Source: Elusimicrobiaceae bacterium
GTDB taxonomy: Bacteria; Elusimicrobiota; Elusimicrobia; Elusimicrobiales; Elusimicrobiaceae
DNA: 64,000 nucleotides
Assembly: GCA_017468055.1 (NCBI GenBank)
Contig: JAFUJU010000013.1
Location: forward strand, 1 to 64,000
Direction of reading: 5' to 3'
In this document: piece by piece, positions 14,645-22,007 of the stretch
How positions within the stretch are numbered: the stretch's first letter is position 1
Layout of the letters: every line of letters begins with the position of its first letter
Program-made: the position numbers and the translations under genes
Notes under the pieces: model-generated
What the model saw: the letters and a program-made list of their open reading frames with translations, nothing else
Database searches by the model: none
What the model was told of the DNA's origin: nothing

Positions 14645-15660
14645 ACCATAACGAAGTATTAAACGTAAACCAGTTAGCAGATGAATCCAACGGCTTGGAA
14701 GCGGCCTTGCGCCCCGGCAGTTTGGACGAGTTCGTCGGGCAAGATAAACTGAAAGATAATTTGCGCATTTTTATTGAAGCGGCCAAATCCCGCGGGGAAT
14801 CGTTGGACCATTGTTTGTTTTACTCCCCTCCGGGACTGGGTAAAACTACACTGGCAAATATTCTTTCCCGTGAAATGGGAGTGAATATTAAGGTCACTTC
14901 CGGCCCCGTATTGGCACGCCCCGGAGATTTGGCAGCCATGCTCACTACCGAACTTTCTGACGGGGATATTTTGTTCGTAGATGAAATACACCGCCTAAAC
15001 CCTGCTGTGGAAGAGGCTTTGTATCCTGCTATGGAAGATTTCACTTTCTTTATCAACACCGGCAAAGGAGCCGGCTCTACCACCTTAAAACTGGCCGTTC
15101 CTAAATTTACTTTAGTCGGTGCCACCACCCGCTCCGGACTTTTAACAGGCCCCTTGCGCGACCGCTTTGGCATTGTATTTAATTTGGGTTTTTATGAAGT
15201 GAAAGAAATCACGGATATTTTGGCGCGTTCTGCCAAATTATTAAATATCGCAGCCGACCGTGCCGGCTTGACCGAACTGGCCAAACGTTCCCGCGGGACA
15301 CCGCGTATTGCCAACCGCTTATTGCGCCGCGCCAGAGATTTTGCCCAAGTGAAAGGGCAAGGGATTATTACCGAAGAAATAGCCATTACTGCCATGACCG
15401 CTTTGGACATTGACAGTGAAGGGCTAGACAGTGTGGACAAGCGCATTTTAGAGGCCTTAATAGACCGCTTTGGCGGTGGACCGGTAGGTGTGGATAATTT
15501 AGCCATTGCCGTTTCCGAAGCGGTGGACACGTTGACCGATGCGATAGAACCGTTCCTCATCAAGGCAGGGTTTATCGCACGCACTCCGCGCGGCCGCGTA
15601 GCTACCAAAAAAGCCTATGACCATTTAGGTAAAAAACAACACGAAGGACTGCTTTTCTAA
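14641..15660 (+). CDS. ruvB: Holliday junction DNA helicase RuvB
   Basis: 339-residue AAA+ ATPase. It contains LRPGSLDEFVGQDKLKDNL, Walker A PPGLGKTTLA, Walker B ILFVDEIHRL, sensor VGATTRSGLL, arginine finger region RDRFGIVF, and the winged-helix end VDTLTDAIEPFLIKAGFIARTPRGRV (described in parts). It drives branch migration with RuvA. Coupled to ruvA (4-base overlap) and to the next gene (TAATG). Confidence 0.96.
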   Translation: MNHNEVLNVNQLADESNGLEAALRPGSLDEFVGQDKLKDNLRIFIEAAKSRGESLDHCLFYSPPGLGKTTLANILSREMGVNIKVTSGPVLARPGDLAAMLTTELSDGDILFVDEIHRLNPAVEEALYPAMEDFTFFINTGKGAGSTTLKLAVPKFTLVGATTRSGLLTGPLRDRFGIVFNLGFYEVKEITDILARSAKLLNIAADRAGLTELAKRSRGTPRIANRLLRRARDFAQVKGQGIITEEIAITAMTALDIDSEGLDSVDKRILEALIDRFGGGPVGVDNLAIAVSEAVDTLTDAIEPFLIKAGFIARTPRGRVATKKAYDHLGKKQHEGLLF

Positions 15661-16769
15661 TGAAAAAACTCCTCTTTACTTGGCTTATGTGTTTTTGTGC
15701 GCTCAGCTTAAATGCCAAAGAATTGCGCGTTTTGCTTGCGGACGGACTCAAAAAAGCCCAAGTACAAAACTCGGGCCTTGTGTATATTTACGAAGAAGGT
15801 GGCAAAAAATATAAAGTAAGCGCAGCGGAAACACTGAATATTTCTTTAAACGGAAAAACCCTCTCATTAGGTGCATTAAAAACCCAAAAACCCCTTATTA
15901 TAGAGCCTGCCAAGGGAGTAAAATTAACTTTTCAAAAAAACACCTACACCGGCAAGTTTTATATTGTTATTAAAGATAACACTTTCCGCTTAGTTGAACA
16001 TACCGATATAGAGGATTATCTGCTGGGTGTGCTTCCCTATGAAATGAGCTATTCTTGGCCTGTGGAAGCCTTAAAGGCTCAAGCTGTATCCGCACGCACC
16101 TATACGCTGATGCAACTGAAAAACAAAAAGCGCAAAGATTTTGACCTTTACAATGATACCCGCGATCAAATGTACAAAGGCTCAGGCAAAGTGTACGACA
16201 GCGTGCGCGAAGCCGTCCAAGGCACGCAAGGCCAAGTGCTAACCTATAAAGGCAATCCTTTTCACACCTATTATCATGCCAATTGCGGCGGCGGTACCGA
16301 TGATGCCAAAATTTGGACCGGTGCCAAAGGCCCTACCATTAAGCCCTTGCAAGGGCACTCTTGTGCGTATGACAAACATAGCAAAAGTTATACATGGGCC
16401 AACACCGTACCTCAAAAATCCATTAATAAATTTGTCAATAAAAACGGCTTGCAAGGCTCCGTCAGCAAAATCAAAGTAGCAGACAAAAGCGCTTCCAAGC
16501 GCGCTATTACACTGGAATTTACCACCAATAAAGGTAAAAAAGAACTTTCTTGTGCCAAGTTTCGCTTGGCGGTGGGAGCTTCTTTACTTAAGAGTTGCAA
16601 GTTGACTGATATTAAGAAAAACAACCGTGGTTTTGCCTTCAACGGACACGGTTACGGCCACGGCATCGGCATGTGCCAAGACGGTGCCAAGGGTATGGCC
16701 TTGGCCGGTAAAAACTACAAACAAATTCTTTCCAATTATTTTCCGTCTGCTGAGCTGACGGAACTGTGA
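15660..16769 (+). CDS. Secreted SpoIID/LytB-domain protein (amidase-enhancer/lytic transglycosylase type)
   Basis: 369 residues with a signal peptide (MKKLLFTWLMCFCALSLNAK). The SpoIID domain shows DYLLGVLPYEMSYSWPVEALKAQAVSARTY (in pieces: GVLPYEM, EALKAQAVSARTY), HTYYHANCGGGTDDAKIWTG, and the C-terminal GHGYGHGIGMCQDGAKGMA with the conserved His-rich loop. The family cleaves denuded glycan strands of peptidoglycan or boosts amidases. The Glu of the Y-E-M region, catalytic in SpoIID, is present. Cotranscribed with ruvAB by a 1-base overlap; queA follows closely. Confidence 0.88.
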   Translation: MKKLLFTWLMCFCALSLNAKELRVLLADGLKKAQVQNSGLVYIYEEGGKKYKVSAAETLNISLNGKTLSLGALKTQKPLIIEPAKGVKLTFQKNTYTGKFYIVIKDNTFRLVEHTDIEDYLLGVLPYEMSYSWPVEALKAQAVSARTYTLMQLKNKKRKDFDLYNDTRDQMYKGSGKVYDSVREAVQGTQGQVLTYKGNPFHTYYHANCGGGTDDAKIWTGAKGPTIKPLQGHSCAYDKHSKSYTWANTVPQKSINKFVNKNGLQGSVSKIKVADKSASKRAITLEFTTNKGKKELSCAKFRLAVGASLLKSCKLTDIKKNNRGFAFNGHGYGHGIGMCQDGAKGMALAGKNYKQILSNYFPSAELTEL

Positions 16770-16778
16770 GGACATTTT

Positions 16779-17813
16779 ATGGCTTTCGAACGCTTTAAAA
16801 AATTTAATATAGACCCTTTAATAGCCAAGCAACCGGCCACCCCGCGTGACAGTTCCCGCTTAATGGTGCTCAACCGCCAAAACCAAACCATTCAACACCG
16901 TGTATTTCGTGATATTTCCGATTATTTCAACGCAGGCGACGTACTGGTGCTCAATAACACCAAGGTTTTCCCCGCTAAACTTTTTGCTCACAAATCCACC
17001 GGCGGCAAAGTAGAGGTTTTGCTCGTTCGTCCGCAGGCTAATCCGCGTGTTTGGACTGTACTCACCCGCGACTATAAAGAAAATGCCGAGCTGGATTTCG
17101 GAGACGGTTTAACCGGAAAAATGTTGGGAAAAACTGAAAACAACGAAGTCTTAATTGAATTTAATCAAGATGATATCTTGCCCTTTTGCCACGGGCACGG
17201 CTTGATGCCTTTGCCTGTATATATCGAAAAAGCCCGCAAACACGAAGGCTTAACCCCCAGTTTATCCACCGATAAAGAAAGATACCAAACCGTCTATGCT
17301 AAGCATGAGGGCTCTATCGCTGCACCGACGGCAGGATTTCACTTTACCGAAGTGCTTTTAGCCAAATTAAAGGAAAAAGGTGTAAATATTGTCTATATTA
17401 CCTTGCACGTCGGGTGGGGTACTTTTAAGCCTTTGCGCGGAGAGCCGCAACAGCATACCATGCTGGCAGAACTGGGCGAAATCTCCCCCGAAACCGCTGC
17501 CGCGGTCAATGCCGCACGGCAAAACGGAAAGCGCGTTTTTTCCGTCGGTACTACCAGCACGCGCACACTGGAAAGCTTTACTGAAAACGGGATTACCTCT
17601 GCCGGTAAAAAATGGACCGACCTTTTTATCTATCCCGGTTATACTTTTAAGGCCATTGACTGCCTGATTACCAATTTTCACTTCCCCGACTCTACCCCCC
17701 TGTGTATGGTAACGGCTTTTGCCACGGAAGATTTTATTTATCAGGCTTATAGTCAAGCAGTGGAAAACAAATACCGCTTTTATTCTTTCGGCGACAGCAT
17801 GATGATTTTATAA
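16779..17813 (+). CDS. queA: tRNA preQ1(34) S-adenosylmethionine ribosyltransferase-isomerase
   Basis: 344 residues. Motifs: DSSRLMVLNR, DVLVLNNTKVFPAKL, YQTVYAKHEGSIAAPTAGFHFT (in pieces), VNIVYITLHVGWGTFKPLR, VGTTSTRTLES, WTDLFIYPGYTFKAIDCLITNFHFP (in pieces). It transfers the ribosyl part of SAM to preQ1 in tRNA to form epoxyqueuosine. It works after Tgt, encoded 0.7 kb downstream, and QueC, encoded at 60.1 kb. Confidence 0.95.
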   Translation: MAFERFKKFNIDPLIAKQPATPRDSSRLMVLNRQNQTIQHRVFRDISDYFNAGDVLVLNNTKVFPAKLFAHKSTGGKVEVLLVRPQANPRVWTVLTRDYKENAELDFGDGLTGKMLGKTENNEVLIEFNQDDILPFCHGHGLMPLPVYIEKARKHEGLTPSLSTDKERYQTVYAKHEGSIAAPTAGFHFTEVLLAKLKEKGVNIVYITLHVGWGTFKPLRGEPQQHTMLAELGEISPETAAAVNAARQNGKRVFSVGTTSTRTLESFTENGITSAGKKWTDLFIYPGYTFKAIDCLITNFHFPDSTPLCMVTAFATEDFIYQAYSQAVENKYRFYSFGDSMMIL

Positions 17814-17817
17814 AACA

Positions 17818-17842
17818 AAACCCCGCTTTAGCGGGGTTTATT
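17818..17842. terminator. Bidirectional terminator between queA and the yrbL-like remnant
   Basis: AAACCCCGC-TTTA-GCGGGGTTT with A/T tracts on both sides. Confidence 0.85.
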
Positions 17843-18410
17843 TTTTAAGAAAAGGATCTATGTGTTTTTTGATAAATCGGGGCCATTTACGGGTGATTTT
17901 CCGTCTTCCCCACCATTTCCAGTACTGACCCAATGAAATAAAATCCGTATTTCCCAGTCCGTCCACCAACACCAGTTTGGGCCCCTTCTCTGTAAATTAA
18001 AGCAAAATATTATTTTGATTTAAATCACACGGCAAAATATTATATTCATACATGTAGCGATATAAATCCGCCAACAGCTCTCTCAACGGTACATTGTCTA
18101 TGGCATGGATTTGGAAATATTCCGCCAAGGTGCGTGAAAGTCGGCCGTCCGCATCTGTCACAGCCTCCTGCTCAAAACCGATGTATCCGTCCACATGCAC
18201 CATATCTCCAAAAGCGGGTAAATGCGTAAAAGGCACGCCGTGTTTTTTAAGGAACTTGAAATAACTCACTTCCCGCTTGGTCTGTTTGGCATGGCCCTTA
18301 GGACTAAGCTTTATTATAAATCTGGGATTATCGGGAGAACGATAACACAATCTCTCCGAGCCTTGACCAATCAAAAAAGAGGATAAATTTTCTAAAGTAT
18401 AGCTTTTCAT
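17838..18410 (-). pseudogene. yrbL-like kinase-fold gene interrupted by an in-frame TAA
   Basis: The intact part (17997-18410, 137 residues) begins MKSYTLENLSSFLIGQGSER and reaches ILPCDLNQNNILL, a catalytic-loop-like stretch (CDLN-NNI) of the YrbL/PhoP-network family, which has a protein-kinase-like fold. A TAA (17997-17999) interrupts the frame, yet the same frame runs on for 52 more codons to a second TAA at 17838-17840: FTEKGPKLVLVDGLGN, then DFISLGQYWKWWGRRKI and a basic end. DGLGN and the Gly/aromatic tail are what YrbL proteins have next, so this is one gene broken by a single nonsense codon. Promoter ATTGTA (TACAAT on the minus strand) at 18435-18440. Either inactive, a short product, or a read error. 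Confidence 0.75.
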
Positions 18411-18485
18411 AATTACTTACCGGTTGGTATTTTTATTGTAGCAAATTCTCCGTAATTGTGGTCATTTCCCCCAGCCTATCAATTT

Positions 18486-18493
18486 GATAAAAT
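18486..18493 (+). promoter_or_regulatory. -10 of tgt, 6 bases before the ATG
   Basis: TTGATAAAATATATGTATG: TAAAAT at 18488-18493 and ATG at 18500, again predicting a leaderless or near-leaderless mRNA. Confidence 0.45.
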
Positions 18494-18499
18494 ATATGT

Positions 18500-19660
18500 A
18501 TGATTTCTCCGTTTAAAATACTGACCAAAGACCCGCAAAGCAAAGCACGCACGGGTATTTTATATACCAAACACGGCCCCGTAAAGACCCCCGTGTTTAT
18601 GCCGGTGGCCACCCAAGCCAGCGTAAAAGCACTGACATCGGCCGATTTAAAAGATATTCATGCCGAATGTCTGCTTTCCAATACCTATCATTTGTATTTG
18701 CGTCCCACCACTAAAATACTTAAACAATTGGGCGGACTTCATAAATTTATGAAATGGGACGGCAGTATTCTGACAGATTCCGGCGGATTTCAGGTGTATA
18801 GTTTATCACAATTTCGTAAAATCAGCGAAGAGGGCGTTTTATTTCGCTCTCACCATGACGGCAGCAAACACCTGTTCACACCGGAAAATGTAATTGAATT
18901 TGAAAGCGAAATCGGATCTGACATTTGGACTATGTTGGACGTTTGTATCCATGCCAAAGACCCTTCTAAACGCGATGCACGCGAAGCCTTGGAGCAAACC
19001 AAACGCTGGGCGGTACGTGCGGCTAAACATTACCAAAAAGTAGTACCTCAGCAGAATATCGTGCAAAATTCAGACGGCTCTTTTACCGTCAACAATTCCC
19101 TTTTGTTTGGTATTATTCAGGGCTCTATTTTTACAGATTTACGCAAAGAGGCCGCCCTGCACATGGCAGAACTGCCGACGCACGGTTATTGTTTGGGCGG
19201 GCTTTCTTTAGGAGAAACACAAGAACAGATGAATGATGCCGTTTTGGCCGTTACAGAGAATCTACCGGAAAATAAGCCCCGCTATTTTATGGGGCTCGGC
19301 ACACCGGTGGAAATCTTGAACTCGGTAGAACGCGGGGTGGATATGTTTGACTGTGTATGGCCCACGCGTGTGGCGCGCAACGGCATGGTAATGACCGATG
19401 AAGGACGCATGAATATTAAGAATGCCTGCTACCGCCTGGATGAGCGGCCTTTGGACGAAAATTGCGACTGTTTTGCCTGCCGCAATTATTCCCGTGCCTA
19501 TTTGAGCCACTTATTTAGAAGCGGAGAGCTGACCAGCCACCGCCTCTTATCTATGCACAATATCCGCTTCTTGACCCGCACTATGGAGCGCGTAAGAGAA
19601 TCCATAGAAAACGGCACTTTCTTAAAATTCAAAGAAGAATTTATCAAGAAATACGAGTAA
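18500..19660 (+). CDS. tgt: tRNA-guanine transglycosylase
   Basis: 386 residues. It exchanges G34 of His/Asn/Asp/Tyr tRNAs for preQ1. Seen: TPVFMPVATQASVKAL, NTYHLYLRPT, ILTDSGGFQVYSLS (with the general-base Asp), LGGLSLGE, YFMGLGTPVEIL, GVDMFDCVWPTRVARNG (nucleophile Asp) and the zinc ligands CDCFACRNYSRAYLSHL plus a later His. Somewhat longer than the E. coli enzyme, with an insertion around residues 180-200. The terminator beyond it is shared with a convergent prepilin gene. Confidence 0.95.
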   Translation: MISPFKILTKDPQSKARTGILYTKHGPVKTPVFMPVATQASVKALTSADLKDIHAECLLSNTYHLYLRPTTKILKQLGGLHKFMKWDGSILTDSGGFQVYSLSQFRKISEEGVLFRSHHDGSKHLFTPENVIEFESEIGSDIWTMLDVCIHAKDPSKRDAREALEQTKRWAVRAAKHYQKVVPQQNIVQNSDGSFTVNNSLLFGIIQGSIFTDLRKEAALHMAELPTHGYCLGGLSLGETQEQMNDAVLAVTENLPENKPRYFMGLGTPVEILNSVERGVDMFDCVWPTRVARNGMVMTDEGRMNIKNACYRLDERPLDENCDCFACRNYSRAYLSHLFRSGELTSHRLLSMHNIRFLTRTMERVRESIENGTFLKFKEEFIKKYE

Positions 19661-19662
19661 AT

Positions 19663-19691
19663 AAACCCCCGCTCAAAAGAGCGGGGTTTTA
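19663..19691. terminator. Bidirectional terminator, tgt / prepilin 3
   Basis: AACCCCCGCTC-AAAA-GAGCGGGGTT with T-run; convergent genes end on both sides. Confidence 0.85.
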
Positions 19692-20243
19692 TTAGGGTAA
19701 AGCATAGCGAGTGTAGTAAGAGCTATTGCCAGAATCATTAGCCGCAGTTTTTACTTTTACCCCGCCCATGGACTTGCACACTTTGTGACTAATGGAATCT
19801 CCATCAGCTGTTTTAGAGTTGGCTTGACAATAAATAGTTTCGTCTTCCGTAATGACAATTCTTGGCACGTTGTACCAAGATCCACCTCTAACATCCACTC
19901 CACATACTACATAACTAGAAGAAAGCTCCACCTCGCAAAACAAACCGGCCGAATCATTGCTCTGCCACTTCATCATTCCGTGATCCTCACTACCCCAATA
20001 ATTAAAAGAAGTTGTTCCATTGGCAGGCAGTGAAATATCCATAGAATCAAAATCGCGACAATACTCTCCGTTAGCCAGATAACAGCGTTTCTGCGCTTCA
20101 TGCAAGGGTCTGGCCATTACCATAGCTTGGGTAAAACGGGCTTTAGCTACGGCTACTTGATACTGCGGCAAGGCCACTGCCGACAAAACGCCGATAATTA
20201 ACACAACTACCAATAGTTCAATGAGCGTAAAACCTTTTTTCAT
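19692..20243 (-). CDS. Type IV pilin-like prepilin (paralogue 3)
   Basis: 183 residues from MKKGFTLIELLVVVLIIGVL; cleavage after Gly, Glu at +5. Then ALPQYQVAVAKARFTQAMVMARPLHEAQ, and a C-terminal domain with Cys in RCYLANGEYCRD and a Lys/Asn-rich end. The ATG at 20243 is preferred to a longer reading because it gives a normal short leader and has GGAGAAG upstream. The C-terminal domain does not resemble paralogues 1 and 2. Promoter P3 lies about 74 bases upstream. Confidence 0.9.
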   Translation of the reverse strand: MKKGFTLIELLVVVLIIGVLSAVALPQYQVAVAKARFTQAMVMARPLHEAQKRCYLANGEYCRDFDSMDISLPANGTTSFNYWGSEDHGMMKWQSNDSAGLFCEVELSSSYVVCGVDVRGGSWYNVPRIVITEDETIYCQANSKTADGDSISHKVCKSMGGVKVKTAANDSGNSSYYTRYALP

Positions 20244-20316
20244 TTTTCTTCTCCTGTAGGGGCAATACAACGCAATAAACAGCACTATAAAAAACCTTGC
20301 TGATACCAACTCCGAA

Positions 20317-20344
20317 ATTGTAGCAAAAAAAAAAAACGTGTCAA
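20317..20344 (-). promoter_or_regulatory. Prepilin promoter P3: poly-T spacer of 12
   Basis: Minus strand: TTGACA, CG, 12 T, GC, TACAAT; spacer 16 bases, with the TTCCGTCGG-AAAAGTGCCC box upstream. Confidence 0.85.
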
Positions 20345-20381
20345 GAGGTAGGGCACTTTTCCGACGGAAAAACAATCATTA

Positions 20382-20411
20382 AAAAACCCGCTCTTTCAAG
20401 CAGGTTTTTCT
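20382..20411 (-). terminator. Terminator of the ddl-membrane protein unit
   Basis: AAACCTGCTTGAAAGAGCGGGTTTTTT on the minus strand: stem with one G-U pair and a T-run. Confidence 0.75.
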
Positions 20412-20423
20412 ATCAAACAAATC

Positions 20424-20879
20424 TTATCCTTCTGTTTTTACAGGCAGCTTTTTCTTTTTCGGCGCGGGCAACAAAGCAAATAAAAACCATGTTTTTAATA
20501 GTTCCAGCGTCAGACAAAACGATACAAATACATATTTATATACTTCCATAGCTTCCACGGTAAAACCGCCACAAATACCATACACCAGCTGTCCCAGTAT
20601 GCGGCCCAAAGGAACAAAGGTAAAGTCTAAATTGGTTACAAAAGCTAGTAATGCCTGCAACAAAGAAAGAACAAAAACCATGCGTTCCCTTAAGAAAATA
20701 AAAACAACCTGCCCCGCATATAGAATAAAAAACCCGATATGTAAACGAAATAGCACACCGTTTCCCTGCAAATCCCGCGCAATATACACTAAATTTAGCA
20801 AAGCTCCTAAAAAACAGAAAATTAAAATTATTTTCAGCAAAAAAGGAAACAATAAAAAACGGCGGACCGGTTTTATCAT
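20424..20879 (-). CDS. Four-helix membrane protein of unknown function
   Basis: 151 residues with four likely transmembrane segments (LLFPFLLKIILIFCFLGALL, IGFFILYAGQVVFIFL, MVFVLSLLQALLAFV, YVFVSFCLTLELLKTWFLF) and a Lys/Pro-rich cytoplasmic tail. No family recognised. The start codon overlaps the ddl stop by ATGA, so it is made together with D-Ala-D-Ala ligase; a wall-related role is only a context guess. Confidence 0.65.
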   Translation of the reverse strand: MIKPVRRFLLFPFLLKIILIFCFLGALLNLVYIARDLQGNGVLFRLHIGFFILYAGQVVFIFLRERMVFVLSLLQALLAFVTNLDFTFVPLGRILGQLVYGICGGFTVEAMEVYKYVFVSFCLTLELLKTWFLFALLPAPKKKKLPVKTEG

Positions 20880-21958
20880 GCAGCGCGCTCCGTAGATAAA
20901 TCCTGTTTATTTTGGTACACCTGTAAGGCAATATCAATCAGCTTATCCAGCACATCTGTGTATGCCACACCGGCAGCCTCAAACAATTGCGGATACAAAC
21001 TGGTTTCGGACATTCCGGGCAATGTGTTAATTTCAGAAAACCATGCATTCACTTGCCCGTCTATCAAGAAATCTACCCGCGCCAACCCGCTACCGCGCAA
21101 AGCCCGAAACACAAGTTCGCTGCCTTGGCGAATATCTGCACGCGTTTGAGCAGGTAATTCGGCCGGTACGCGTGTTTCGCAACCTCCGACCGTGATATAT
21201 TTGGCCTGATAATCAAAAAATTCACCTTCCAGTGTTTTTAATTCTCCACACTCAGAAGTTTGCACATTTCCCCCGTCTCCAAGTAAAGCACAAAACACTT
21301 CGCGCGGTTTCTCCAGTCCTTTTTCTACCAACACATCACTATCAAAACGAAAAGCAAAAGAAATGGCTTTGTGCAAATCCGCTTCTGTTTTTACCTTGCT
21401 AACTCCCACCGAAGAACCTAAACGGACCGGTTTAACAAACAGAGGATAGCCCGTTTTTTCGGCCCAGATTTCCAACGATTTTTGGTCATAGCTTTCTTCG
21501 CGGGAAAGTTTTTGGTAAGGCAAAGTGGGCACATTCATCTGCAAGGCTAACATTTTAGAAGTTTCTTTATCCATGCCCATGGCAGAAGCCAAAACACCGC
21601 ACCCCACATAGGGCGTATCTAAACACTCCAAGAGCCCCTGCAAAGTGCCGTCCTCTCCGTTAGTTCCGTGCAATACCGGAAAGAACACGTCGGGAGTGAG
21701 GTAAGTATTCTGAGACGGAATAAAAATTTTTCCTTGCGGACAAATTACCGGAGTAACGGGAATATCTTGAGGATTTTTTTCTCCGCACACTTCTTGCAAA
21801 AACCAAAAACCCTCTTTATCAATAAAAATAGACTTTACATCATACTTCTGGCTACCAGCTAAAACGGCACACACCGTTTGGGCACTATGTACGGATACTT
21901 CATGCTCGGTAGATTTACCGCCATATAAAACCGCTACCTGAATTTTTTCTTTTATCAT
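20876..21958 (-). CDS. ddl: D-alanine--D-alanine ligase
   Basis: 360 residues, ATP-grasp fold. Seen: VAVLYGGKSTEHEVSVHSA, FPVLHGTNGEDGTLQGLLE, PYVGCGVLASAMGMDKETSK, YPLFVKPVRLGSSVGVSKV, and GLARVDFLIDGQVNAWFSEINTLPGMS (in parts) with the metal-binding Asp, Glu and Asn. It makes the dipeptide for peptidoglycan precursors. The start at 21958 (MIKEKIQVAVLYGG) fits the family; an ATG two codons earlier is also possible. It is separated from the upstream coiled-coil gene by a terminator. Confidence 0.94.
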   Translation of the reverse strand: MIKEKIQVAVLYGGKSTEHEVSVHSAQTVCAVLAGSQKYDVKSIFIDKEGFWFLQEVCGEKNPQDIPVTPVICPQGKIFIPSQNTYLTPDVFFPVLHGTNGEDGTLQGLLECLDTPYVGCGVLASAMGMDKETSKMLALQMNVPTLPYQKLSREESYDQKSLEIWAEKTGYPLFVKPVRLGSSVGVSKVKTEADLHKAISFAFRFDSDVLVEKGLEKPREVFCALLGDGGNVQTSECGELKTLEGEFFDYQAKYITVGGCETRVPAELPAQTRADIRQGSELVFRALRGSGLARVDFLIDGQVNAWFSEINTLPGMSETSLYPQLFEAAGVAYTDVLDKLIDIALQVYQNKQDLSTERAA

Positions 21959-21968
21959 ATACACTTAT

Positions 21969-21998
21969 AAAAAGCCTGATTTGACTCAGGCTTTTTTG
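21969..21998 (-). terminator. Terminator of the coiled-coil gene
   Basis: AAAGCCTGA-GTCAAA-TCAGGCTTT stem with A/T tracts, between the coiled-coil stop and the ddl start. Confidence 0.8.
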
Positions 21999-22007
21999 AA
22001 ATCAAAT

